Assembly (NCBI RefSeq): GCF_022201045.2
Contig: NC_068558.1
Location: forward strand, 45,101,001 to 45,165,000
Source of the DNA: Citrus sinensis
Taxonomy: Eukaryota; Streptophyta; Magnoliopsida; Sapindales; Rutaceae
DNA: 64,000 bases
Direction of reading: 5' to 3'
The position numbers were made by a program, and so were the translations under genes. Positions 46,718 to 57,584 of this stretch are shown piece after piece. How positions within the stretch are numbered: the first letter of the stretch is position 1; each line of letters begins with the position of its first letter. The notes under the pieces were generated by a model that worked only from the letters and a program-made list of their open reading frames with translations, did not search any database and was not told where the DNA came from.

Positions 46718-48100
46718 ATGATTGAGAGATGTTTAGGAGCTCAAAGGTCTAGGAAGTTCCACAGAGCTTTGCGCCAGTGCAAGGTCACAGCTCTCTGCCT
46801 TGTCCTCACTGTCGTCGTCCTTCGTGGTATCATCGGAGCCGGTGAATTCGGTACTCCTGAGAAGGACTTTTACGAAATACGTAACCGCCTCTATTTCCCC
46901 TCCAGAAAGCGCGGAGGGGACCCACACCGAGTCCTCGAAGAACGCCGGACGACGTCATCTTCCTTCGCCACCCACGATCGCAATCACAATAAAAACAATT
47001 ACGACGAATTTAATGTCAAAATGTTTATGGAGGATAACGGAGAAGACGACGAAAAACCGGACCCAAACGAGCCTTACTCTCGCGGGCCGAAAATCTCAAA
47101 TTGGGACGCGCAAAGAGCACAGTGGCTAAATGAAAACCCTGATTTCGCCAATTTTATAAACAAGAAGCCACGTGTGCTACTGGTGACAGGATCGTCGCCG
47201 AAAGCGTGTGAGAATCCGGTAGGTGATCATTATTTGTTGAAATCGATTAAAAACAAGATTGATTATTGTAGAGTGCACGGATTAGAGATATTTTACAGCA
47301 CGGCTCTTCTAGATGCTGAAATGGCAGGCTTTTGGGCGAAGCTTCCGTTGATAAGAAACTTGTTATTGGGTCATCCGGAGGTGGAGTTTTTATGGTGGAT
47401 GGACAGTGATGCTATGTTTACTGATATGACATTTGAGGTGCCATGGGAGAGGTATAAAGATTACAATTTAGTTATGCACGGATGGAATGAGATGGTTTAT
47501 GATCAAAAGAACTGGATTGGATTGAATACTGGGAGTTTTCTGTTGAGGAATTGTCAGTGGTCGTTGGATATCCTTGATGCATGGGCTCCGATGGGACCAA
47601 AAGGGAAAGTTAGGGATGATGCAGGGAAGAAATTGACAAAGGAGCTTAAGGATAGGCCGGCTTTTGAAGCAGATGATCAGTCCGCAATGGTTTACTCGTT
47701 GGCAACTGAGAGGGATAAGTGGGGTGATAAGGTTTATCTTGAGAGTGAATATTATTTGCATGTTAATTGGGCTATTTTAGTTGATAGGTACGAGGAAATG
47801 ATTGAGAAGTATCGTCCGGGATTAGGTGATCATAGGTGGCCTCTAGTGACTCATTTCGTAGGTTGCAAGCCTTGTGCCAAGTTTGGGGATAACCTGGCTG
47901 AGAGGTGCTTGAGGCAGATGGATCGAGCCTTTACTTTTGGTGATAATCAGATACTTCGAACTTATGGCTTCACTCATAAGTCATTGGCCAGTGGACGAGT
48001 TAAGAGGGTTAGGAATGAGACAAGAAATCCACTCGAGGTTAAAGATAAGGTTCGATTGCTTTCCCCACCATATAAAGCTGTCAAGGTACCCTCTTCTTGA
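46718..48100 (+). CDS. XXT2: Xyloglucan 6-xylosyltransferase, GT34 family (XXT2-like)
   Basis: A single exon of 460 residues, the length of Arabidopsis XXT1/XXT2. It is a type II Golgi membrane protein with a short cytosolic N-terminus (MIERCLGAQRSRKFHRALRQ) and a transmembrane anchor at about 22-42. A variable acidic stem runs to about residue 120, and the catalytic domain starts near PRVLLVTGSSPKACENPVGD. The DxD metal/UDP-sugar motif is WWMDSDAMF (D229-S-D231). HGWNEMVYDQKNWIGLNTGSF, FEADDQSAMVY and HRWPLVTHFVGCKPC are strongly conserved. The enzyme adds alpha-1,6-xylose to the glucan backbone of xyloglucan, a cell-wall hemicellulose. XXT2 rather than XXT1 is favoured mainly by the neighbours (AlkB-like and TOC159). 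Confidence 0.95.
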   Translation: MIERCLGAQRSRKFHRALRQCKVTALCLVLTVVVLRGIIGAGEFGTPEKDFYEIRNRLYFPSRKRGGDPHRVLEERRTTSSSFATHDRNHNKNNYDEFNVKMFMEDNGEDDEKPDPNEPYSRGPKISNWDAQRAQWLNENPDFANFINKKPRVLLVTGSSPKACENPVGDHYLLKSIKNKIDYCRVHGLEIFYSTALLDAEMAGFWAKLPLIRNLLLGHPEVEFLWWMDSDAMFTDMTFEVPWERYKDYNLVMHGWNEMVYDQKNWIGLNTGSFLLRNCQWSLDILDAWAPMGPKGKVRDDAGKKLTKELKDRPAFEADDQSAMVYSLATERDKWGDKVYLESEYYLHVNWAILVDRYEEMIEKYRPGLGDHRWPLVTHFVGCKPCAKFGDNLAERCLRQMDRAFTFGDNQILRTYGFTHKSLASGRVKRVRNETRNPLEVKDKVRLLSPPYKAVKVPSS

Positions 48101-51100
48101 TCTGGTTCTTGTTTTGCTACTTACGTTAAAGTAGCAATTGTTGTGCTTGTAGCAGTTGCTATCAGTGTAATTTGTCAGATCTGTAGATACTATTCTTTTG
48201 TTCATTGTGAATGTTTGATTTGTGAAAATGTAATGCTTCCCTAAGCAAAAAAAGCTAATGAAAATTTTGTAATTATTCAATTTTGTAGGTTATTAGGAAC
48301 TTGGTGTGTTTTCATAATGTGGTACAGATATCTCATAGATTAATGGTGAAAAGATGGTGACATTTTCTTCCAGCAGCTGCCTAACTGTTCAAATGACTGC
48401 ATGATAAAATAGTATAATCAGTGGTTATATCGTCCATCACTGACATCAATTGTCCAATTATGGTCACGGACTATCGCTGTGGTGATCCTTGTTATTTAGG
48501 ATGATTAGATGATCTCAATCTGAAGGAAATGATATAATTCATTCATGGTTATGGTCCATTTCGTGCGAGGAAGCGTTTTTGCTATATGGTTTATATGCAA
48601 TTTATTTGAAGTGTTGCGCACATGCATTTCACTTTGCAACTTATCTTGAACAAGTTAATCTCATTTAGTTAAGCATTGATGTTGGAGTGACAACCGCAAA
48701 TTTTCCCCTCGCCTATACTATGTTATCTTTAAACTGATTTCTGTAGATCCTCTTGTTAAAATTCTCTAGTTGAAGCTTTGATAAGCTGTTGTTCGCTGGT
48801 CTGTATTTGTCTATTTCACTGTGCAGAACACTTGATTCATTAGTGCTCTTTGTGGGTAATGGGTAATCTGGATGGTAGTTATGCAATAGCTATTGACTGC
48901 TCTGTTTTGTCTCTAGGCAGTTACTGGTCATCCACTTGATTGGATGCCACCGTTGTGGAGGTTTTTTGGGGATAACATTAATAGGAGAAAATTAATTCGG
49001 CACTCACGGTTGATGAACCAATTTTTATTTCCCTTTGGTTTAAGATTAAAAGCTAAAAGTTATCACTTTGCCAACCCAAACCTTTACCACATGGGCCAAG
49101 GTGGTGATGCTCAGATGCACTAGTTATGGATTTACGATGAATTGGATGGACATGCTTATTTATCCAGAACTTGTTGACCAACACATTAGTGTGATAAGCA
49201 ATCCCCTCAGGTCAATAATGAACTTGCATTGCTTCTCATATTAGGAGCATCAAATTGTGTATCACTAACTTATTGCTGCCCTGTTCTTTTGGCTTTTGAT
49301 TAAAAAGTAGAGAGCTTGATATCATGTATTCTTGGTTTGTTTAAGTATGCAAGCATTCGTCAAATATTAGAAGAATTAATGCTGGCTCTTTCCTTCATAT
49401 GATACGTGTTAGGTTTGTTGCTTCTCTGGTAGATGTGTCTTTCGGATTTGTAATACTCTTTTTCTATCTAAAACCCCACCCCCATCCCACCCCAAGCACG
49501 AACACATATTAAATTAATTATCCTCAGAGTTGGCGCGAGGGCAATCAATTGAGCTATTCCATTGGGGATTTTCAGTTGTTTTTATCCTTCCAGAATTAAA
49601 AAGCCATTTTAGAAATGATATTTTAGAATTCTATTGAATGTGGAGAAGTCCCTTTCTACTTCCATTGCAGTTCAAGTATTGATTGTTAACATCAATTATA
49701 TCAATTGTCTTTTACAGAATTTCAAGCCAGTTCAGTCTCAAGCGAGAACTATGGATACCGTCTGATCTGTGTTGGTTGGAAGGAATTTATTTATTTGAGG
49801 CAAACTTTCATTCCAGCTATCTATCTGGAGCGTTGTGCACAAAAGGTCATGTAACTGTTATCTCAAATTCTTAGCTTGGCTAGGCCAGCTATATGCCAAA
49901 ACCCAAGTCCCCTGTAATGTATATAGTTGAGTAATCTGGAGAAGCTATTCCGATTTACCTTTGCCAACTTCACATTAGACGATCCCTTGAGCTCCAACTT
50001 CGTTGTTGTATCATGTATGTAAACAGTCTTCACTTGTGTCACAAATTCTATGTTGCTTATGAGTTAGGCCGGTTAGTCCCACAATCAACAATGTTAGGGA
50101 TCTTGATAATTGAGTTTTAAGTATTACTTTTCCTTTTTCTGTTGAGACTTGAGAGGAGAGTCTGTTGGGATAGTCATGTCACAGGTTAAGGCAAGCAAGA
50201 AAATGTATGGATGGCTTTTCAATTCTACTCTGCCATAGCCAAACGATAGAAATTGTGTTTTTAACTTATGAAGTGAAAAAAGAAAAATTGCGTGACATTT
50301 GCATTTGTGACACGAATTTAATTTTTTAGGTTATCTCTGGTAATCAAAGGAGAAGTATTTGGTAGAAAAATTATTTTATGCCGAGACAGTCTGATTTTGA
50401 GTCGATAGAGCTAGTAATGCTAACTCACCGATTGATTATAATCTTGAAGTTACAATATCCATATATTATTTATCAACAATGAGGATTGGAGAATCCATTC
50501 ACGCTTGATAAAGCATAATTTATTAGTTAAATCTTACAATAACCTCAACTGGAAAAAAAAAACGAAAAACAAAGTTTTGAGCTTTGACAAGAATAAATAA
50601 ATAAATAAATAACAGTAGAATTTTGTTAAATTTATACCCAATAAATTAATAATCATAATTAAATAATAATTTTTATCAGTCCTGATTTTAGTAAATGTGC
50701 TAAATTAGTAATTTGATAAATTTATTAGACAATGATTTTTTAAAATATTTTTTAATAGAACTCAATTAATACACAAATTATTAAATTAACTAATTTGAAA
50801 TTAAATACATATAGTTATGACAGTTTTGTAAAGTAATTTTTTTAATATTGTTTGTTTCTTCATAAAATTAGTACTTTATGTATTTTATCAATCATTTTTG
50901 GTTTCTTTACACTTTTTAGATGAGAAGTTATTATTGTACTGTATATGCTATGTTAACGTAAATAAAAGAGAGATCAATTTAATATATTACTATATAATTG
51001 TGATCCAGCTATGTAATAGTCAATGGATTAGTAAATAACTAATTTACTCAATTAAAATTATATCATACAATTAAACATAATCATTTTATTCTCACATTAT

Positions 51101-51723
51101 ACAACCTCCTTGTACTTTATAAAAATTCTTATTATAAGGGTAATATTATTTTTCTAAATTAATTTATTGATAAGATAATATATTTTTTTACATACAAGAC
51201 TATTAAATAAATAATTAAACCTGTCCAGTTAGATGAGAGCATTAAAATTTAATTTAGTATAAATTTTCAAATAAAACTTTTTTAAATAGAATTTTTATTA
51301 GTAAAGTTTTCGTAAGTAAAGCTTTTACCTAAATATTTTTATTATTTAATTGTGAAGACAAATTTTTATTAAAAATATAAAATTATTTTCATAGATAAAT
51401 TTTTTAAAATAATATTATAAAAAATAATAAACTAATTAAATAAATTAAGAATATTTTAAATATTTTAATATTAAAAAATTTCCAACCTATATTCTCAAAA
51501 TTTAAAATTTAAAATGTTTTTAATTGAGCTAAAATAATTTATTTAAGTTTTAAAACTCTATTAAAAAATTAAATAATAACAAAAGCTTTGACAAAAATTT
51601 TTAAGATTAAGAGCGTCAATTTGACGAGCCATGAGAAACAGGCGCTAAGTTTGGGCAACAGAGAAATTGAAAGGCTTCGTTGAGATCGTTTTTGGAAGAT
51701 TCTCTCTTTCTTTCCCCGAAGAA
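48101..51723. other. Long gene-free stretch after XXT2
   Basis: Bases 48,101 to about 48,290 look like the XXT2 3' UTR. Roughly 48,300-50,200 has unusually balanced composition for the window's intergenic DNA but no open frame I can support, and may be a decayed gene or long UTR. Roughly 50,280-51,600 is extremely AT-rich with poly-A/T runs and resembles degraded transposon DNA. Confidence 0.45.
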
Positions 51724-53937
51724 ATGAGTGATCAGAAGACAGTCCTGGAAGAAGTGTTCGGGGGATCATCAGACTCAGACACCGAAGATGATGAACAACA
51801 GCAGCATTTGGAAGAAGATCTATTTCCATCGGATGAGGATGGATCTCAGTCAAATGTCAGTCAAAAATCCAGCTGGCAACGGTTTGAGGAAATCGGAGGA
51901 TTATGTTTATGCAGAGATTTTCTTTCCCCTGAAGAACAATCTTATTTGCTCTCCGCAATCCAAAACGGTGCGTTTCCTCCTTTTTCCTTTAGTTTGTACT
52001 TATTCCCAATCCGGCTATATGAAATATGAACGAATGAAATCGCTTGGCTTGTTTTTAGTTTCTCTACAGTATTTCTGTCGTTGATGCATCATGCATGGCT
52101 GAGAGTGATAGTGATGGCTGTATGCTTTTTGTTTTGATCATGCTCATCTGACGACGACGTGGCATGTGATTTGTGATTGCAGAAGGATGGTTCACCGATA
52201 CTTCTCACAATCAGGTGCGTAGATAGCTAGCATTTCTGTTATTCCATTAGTTTTATTTTTGGACCTGATGGATTTAAAATTTGGAAATGTTAATACAAAT
52301 TGGGGTTGTCTTTATCTTTAAATCTGCTGATTCCGTCAGTTAGTTGTAGTTTAAATGGTTGGTTTTAGAGAGCATAATGTCCCGTATATCTCTAGTGCTG
52401 TGACTGGTTAGTGTTCTGCTTCAATAGTACTGTTGGGGGAGAAGTAGCCAGTAGGCATAAAGGTGTGTTTTCATAACATTGTTAGATATTGATTTTACAT
52501 GGGTCTGAAGGCAGATCTGCAATTAGTTAGTGACAACTGGTGATGCTGCCCAATTATGTGCTCTTCTGCTCGTGCTTGGTAAGTTTATAATTCATAATTA
52601 GGCTGTTTGGAGATAGGGCTGCAAATGCCTCCATTTTTCAAGCTATGTATGTTAATGAAGTCGAAGAAATCTCCTTTTGTGGGTTTTATTTATATTTATC
52701 GAAATTTCTGTCGATTATTGTTCTGTCAGCTGTCTCATTCAACATCCAATATTCTTTCGTTTGTGGTTTCAGTCTCAGTTTATTCCAGATTCTGACTTTT
52801 TTCTTCTGGATTTGAAAATTTTAGCTCACTCCTTTTTGTTGATCTAGGGCCAAAATGAACAAAAACAAAATATGTGCAATTGACACTGTACATGTCCAGC
52901 TGTTCTCGGAGTGCTGTTATTAAACCCTTTTCTTGGATTGGTTTGACCTATTTCCATTTTCAACTGTAATTAGCTATAGTTTGTAGTGTCGTCTATTTGG
53001 AGGCTAAAACATTTTCCAACAGAGCATGATTTCTGATTTCTGATTTCTGAAAGTACATTTATAAAATATATATATATTTATGTGATGCCATTGCTTTCTG
53101 AGATCATTTTTTTTTTAAACGTGTTCTTTGCAGATTATGAGATTTGGAGACCTTCCGATGTGGGCAACCAAACTTTCTGATTCTATCCGTGAGGAAGTTC
53201 TTCTCAGTGATGACTTGCCTATAAATGATGGGGACAAGGACGTCTGCATTTTGCCATCAGATTTGTTATGGAGAGAGCCACTATTTGATCAATTAATTGT
53301 AAATGTTTACCAACCAGGTGAGGTACGATGTGACTCTCTGATTTGTTCGTCTTGTTAGCAATACAGGTTCCCCAGGTAGATAATATTTTCAAGGTCTCAA
53401 TTTAATTTCTGAATAAAACATATATCTACAAACCTTTGAGATTGTGAATACTGCATAACTTATTTTAATTCTTTAAATCAAGGTGTCACTTATTTTTTAA
53501 TTCAGTTATTATCTATTTACAACTTTTCATTTTGGCAATTAGCATATCTTTCGTGCACTTGCAATGCATGAGAAGTTGAAATGTATGAGTTTTTAATGTT
53601 GATGCTCTTCCATGATTAGGGCATCTGTCCGCATGTTGACCTAATGCGGTTCGAGGATGGAATTGCCATTGTCTCCCTAGAGTCATCATGTGTGATGCAT
53701 TTCACCCAAGTCAAAGAAGCCTCTGCGACTGGAGAGGGAAGAATAGATAACCCACATGCGGTAAAGATTCCAGTTTACTTGACTCCAGGATCTTTAGTTA
53801 TAATGTCCGGAGAAGCTCGCTACCTTTGGAAGCACGAGATAAATCGCAAACAGGGTTTTCAGATGTGGGAAGGGGAAGAGCTAAATCAGAAAAAGCGAAC
53901 TTCCATAACCATGCGAAAGCTTTGCCATGTCGAGTAG
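51724..53937 (+). CDS. AlkB-like 2-oxoglutarate/Fe(II) dioxygenase
   Basis: Four GT-AG exons (51,724-51,967; 52,183-52,214; 53,134-53,322; 53,620-53,937) give 260 residues. The start is the first ATG in frame, MSDQKTVLEEVFGGSSDSDT. Residues 1 to about 55 are an acidic, Ser/Asp/Gln-rich tail. The AlkB fold follows: GLCLCRDFLSPEEQSYLLSA, EGWFTDTSHNQIMRFGDLP, then NVYQPGEGICPHVDLMRFED. The iron triad is H160, D162 and the distal H227 in RYLWKHEI. R248 and R254 in RTSITMR are the 2OG-binding arginines. Family members demethylate alkylated nucleic acid, or in ALKBH8 modify tRNA; this subgroup's substrate is not known to me. The position next to XXT2 matches an Arabidopsis 2OG oxygenase (At4g02485 as I recall). 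Confidence 0.92.
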
Positions 53938-54658
53938 CAGCTTTACATTCAAATTTTGGCGGTGGCGCATATATTTGTTCTTTCATATTCAAGTTTATTC
54001 TTTGCAAAACCAATAGAAGGTGCGTAATGCGTGCATTACAACATCATTAGAAATTGAGGTGACTACCTATATCCACTGTATTGGATGCTTCCAATCTCTA
54101 ATTGTAAGCCGTCGTGCACGTCTCAATTACCAACCAAAATTATGCTTTAGCAACCAATTCGATTTCTTATTTCTCTCCAGTCAAATATCTAAATTTCCAT
54201 GAATTTATCATTGATGATGCAGTAGCTCTGTATAAATGTTATCATTAATGATGATCAATTGCGACTGTCGTTCAATTACAATAAAAAAAAAAAGATTTTA
54301 GTTTGGCTACGTCAACTGAATCTGATTAACTAACAGAAGGTTTGGGAAAATTAGCACTTTAAAATTGTTTACCATAACACTTTTTTCTCAAAACAAACAT
54401 GTATACCACCGGATTGCCGTATTGCGTGCATCTGGTTGCAGCTGATTCTTCCCTTGTCAAGAAACGTTCACGAGACGAAACCAAGAGAATCAAGAGACAA
54501 GGACGTGAATGTCAGGCTAACCATCTTGATTCTCGTGCCAACGGAGGTGCATAGCCATCCGTGCCAGTGCCAGGAATTAAACATTTATCTTCCCGTCACC
54601 CCCATCTCGACACGTAAAAACCAATTATTATTGCATCACTAAAATCGCCGGCACCGTC
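53938..54658. other. AlkB-like 3' flank and distal SRPP upstream DNA
   Basis: The first ~150 bases are probable 3' UTR. No gene is supported in the remainder. Confidence 0.45.
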
Positions 54659-54852
54659 CACGTGGCAGCTTCAGGACACGCGTTGTTCCCACGCTTAATG
54701 AAAGCCGTCGAGTTCATCTAATCCGCAAAGGCAAGACATTAAGAGATTGACTACTTTGACCTCATCCAACCGTCTCATTATCATCCACGTGGCGAGTATA
54801 GTGAAACTAGCCGTAGATTTCCCGTAGAGAGATCGTTGTGATCTCTATAAAA
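54659..54852 (+). promoter_or_regulatory. SRPP promoter: two G-box/ABREs, W-boxes and TATA
   Basis: TCCACGTGGC occurs twice, with CACGTG at 54,659-54,664 and 54,786-54,791. TTGACT and TTGACC at about 54,748-54,761 are W-box-type sites for WRKY factors. TATAAAAA at 54,846-54,852 is about 125 bases before the start codon. ABRE pairs fit the stress induction reported for SRPP-family genes. Confidence 0.7.
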
Positions 54853-54973
54853 ATGGAGTCGTTTCAACGCTCCATTTCAGCCTTTTCGTTACATTCGAAG
54901 AAACTCCTTTCGAGTTAAATATCTTTCAAGAAATATCGCAAAATCGATTTCCAAAGAGAGTGCTCTGTGCAAA

Positions 54974-55826
54974 ATGTCGGATTCAGAAGCCAAACAGCTT
55001 ACGGAGATGGTAATTTCGTTTGTCTATACTCAAATGCTTTTTCATTTGCTTTTCTTAATCTCTATTTACGTAGCGAAAGAATGATGATTATTGGCAGAGG
55101 ACTGAAGCAGATGAGAAAAGATTGAAGTATTTGGATTTCGTACAAGTAGCAGCGATCTACATTATAGTGTGCTTTTCAACTGTATACGAATACGCCAAAG
55201 AAATCTCCGGCCCGCTTAAACCGGGCGTCCAAGCCGTTGAGGCAACCGTGAAAACCGTTCTCGGCCCCGTTTATGAGGATCTCCACGACGTTCCGTTTGA
55301 ACTTCTCGAGTTCGTCGATCGCAAGGTCCGGTTACAGGAATTTTTTTCCTTTTCTTTTTCTTTTTGGTCTGGGAATTCAATTTCTGGTCACATGTATTGC
55401 ATGCAGGTGGAGGAATCTCTGGGAGAATTAGAGAGGCACGTGCCTTCACTAGTGAAGCAGGCATCGAGCCAGGCACGAGCCATGGCTTCTGAGGTTCAGC
55501 GCGTCGGTGTGGTTGACGCTGCGACAACGATTATGAACAGCATGTATAGTAAGTACGAGCAGGTGGCCGAGCAGTACGCTTTGTCGGCTTGGCGCTGGCT
55601 GAATCGGCTTCCGGTCTTCCCGCAAGTGGCTCAGATCGTGATACCCACGGCTGCTTGCTGGTCTGAGAAGTATAATCAACTGGTTCGTTGTACGGAAGAG
55701 AGGGGATATCCTATCGCAACTTATCTACCGTTGATTCCAACAGAGAGGATTGCTAAGGTGTTTGACGAGGGACCCACGCCCACTGTTCCGATTGATGGGA
55801 AAATAGAGACAGTTTCGGCACAGTGA
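54974..55826 (+). CDS. REF/SRPP family lipid-droplet protein (stress-related protein)
   Basis: Three exons (54,974-55,009; 55,098-55,325; 55,407-55,826) give 227 residues. Exon 1 codes only MSDSEAKQLTEM. The REF/SRPP domain runs from KRLKYLDFVQVAAIYIIVCF through PLKPGVQAVEATVKTVLGPV and VPFELLEFVDRKV to SLGELERHVPSLVKQASSQA. It finishes with YALSAWRWLNRLPVFPQVAQ and YLPLIPTERIAKVF. Family members coat lipid droplets (rubber particles in latex plants) and raise drought tolerance. Intron 2 is 81 bases and stop-free, so an unspliced mRNA would encode a 27-residue insert. The spliced join DRK-VEESLGELE fits the family best. Together with TSPO and ALG3 it matches an Arabidopsis neighbourhood (At2g47760-47780 as I recall). 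Confidence 0.94.
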
Positions 55827-57584
55827 TAGCCGTTCGATTTTGGATCGTGCTTTGCTTGTACTGAAGTGCTGTTTGCTTTTTTTTTTATTTAATCAGTGTA
55901 TTTCATGGCTTTGGTTTTTCCCGCATTTTTGATGTGACGATTGTTGGACTAGAACTTAGGCAACGATGAAGTTATGAAATTATGATACTTCTCCCTCTTA
56001 AATTATCACTTTTTAATTTATCTTATTATTTTTAAAATTATTATTAAAAAAATGTCAATTCATCGATTCATCATTTTTACCAACTTATAAAGAGTTTCAA
56101 TATTAGTTTTTATTAAGTTTTATGAATGAATAATTGTCGTTGATAGTTATCGTGGCTTTACTTTTTGTGATAATTCTACTTAATTTTAATTTGAGATTTA
56201 ATTATGTGTCATTATTTGAATTAGTTAATCTATGGAAAGATCTTAAGGGAAGAAATATATTTTATTTTTTAATTAATTAATTATTTTTTAAAAAAAATTA
56301 GGGAATAAATAATATTAATTAAAAAGTAGAGAGGGCGAGATAAGTTGAGAGATAATCATTCATTTGTTGAAAATTAATTACAAAAATATAAATATATGTA
56401 TATTTTAATGAGAAATTTTTAATGAAATATTTCTTATTTAAGGGATAAGCTAAAAGATAATAACAAAAATATATACTCTAATGCAACATAATTCTTGCTA
56501 AATAATTACTATGTTATACACACATGTAAAAAAATTTCGGTGAAAACTCTTCTGTTTAGATATTTTAGTCGCTCTTTACGTCTAGCTAATTTCTTTTAAA
56601 CATAAACAATATGTTGTGCTCAATATCTGCCAAGAAAATTCAGAAACTCTCAAATCTAACGTTTGAGTTGTGGACATATGAGGTAAAAGGTAGTTGATTC
56701 AGCATGACATTTCCTCGGATCGAAATTCGGTGGGAAGATTGCATATAGGAAATAGTACGACATCCGCACGGCAAATATCCAATTCTAAGACAAGAAAACT
56801 AGAATAGTCTGTAGAGACCAAGAAATAAAGCTGCAATATGTGACGATGCTTTGTAAGGGAATGGAAGCCTGGAAGGCCAATGCATCAGAAAATTAAAAAA
56901 AAAAATGATAGCAGTGGAGGGGTATCTTCATATTTGTTGCTTCCTCATCCATTTTGACATCTACAATCAGTACTACAGTAGTACAAGAAAATTATTAGAT
57001 TTTGGAATTCTCTTTCTCACTTGCTAATCACAAGCAGAGATTGCTGAGTCTAGAAAATTGACAAGCAGTATTTGTATGGTGTTTGTACGTGCGTTTGCCT
57101 GCTTCATGAAAGATAATAAATTTCTTACCGTGGAAAACAACTAGAAGAACATACTTGAATGGCTTCTTAGCTCCAGTATCAACGACGATAAAAAGAAGGC
57201 CCACTACCAAAGCTAAAACTCACTCTGATTCAGCATAATTATAAAATAAATAGCTAGTAAACAATTTCCTAACAGAAATATCAGAGAATCCAAACCGTAG
57301 AAGACACTTTTTCTCAATAGATATAGTATAATTTTAACACCACAGTAAATCAGGGAAAAACTGTTAAATAAACAGTGAATTTATCCAGATTACCTCATGA
57401 ATTCAATACAATCCGTTTGCAAAATTAACACGAACCTCTAATGGCAATATGCTCCATACCAAATAAATATATAACCATTATTCAAGAAAATGCAAAATAC
57501 AACTAAATTATGCTTAAGAGACAACCTAATTCATGATGCACTTTCAGAGTAGTCAAAAGGCGGCAACAAAAATTGAGAGGGAAC
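55827..57584. other. SRPP 3' flank, AT-rich spacer and TOC159 3' flank
   Basis: The first ~130 bases are probable SRPP 3' UTR. About 55,990-56,560 is AT-rich. About 57,350-57,584 is probably the TOC159 3' UTR. No gene is supported. Confidence 0.5.

Noticed and set aside
46733-47761. Antisense frames within XXT2
   Set aside because: They are shadows of a highly conserved GT34 coding frame.
55122-55826. SRPP as one uninterrupted 234-codon exon
   Set aside because: The stretch 55,326-55,406 has GT and AG borders, and removing it joins DRK to VEESLGELE, matching the family. The unspliced form is kept only as a possible retention isoform.
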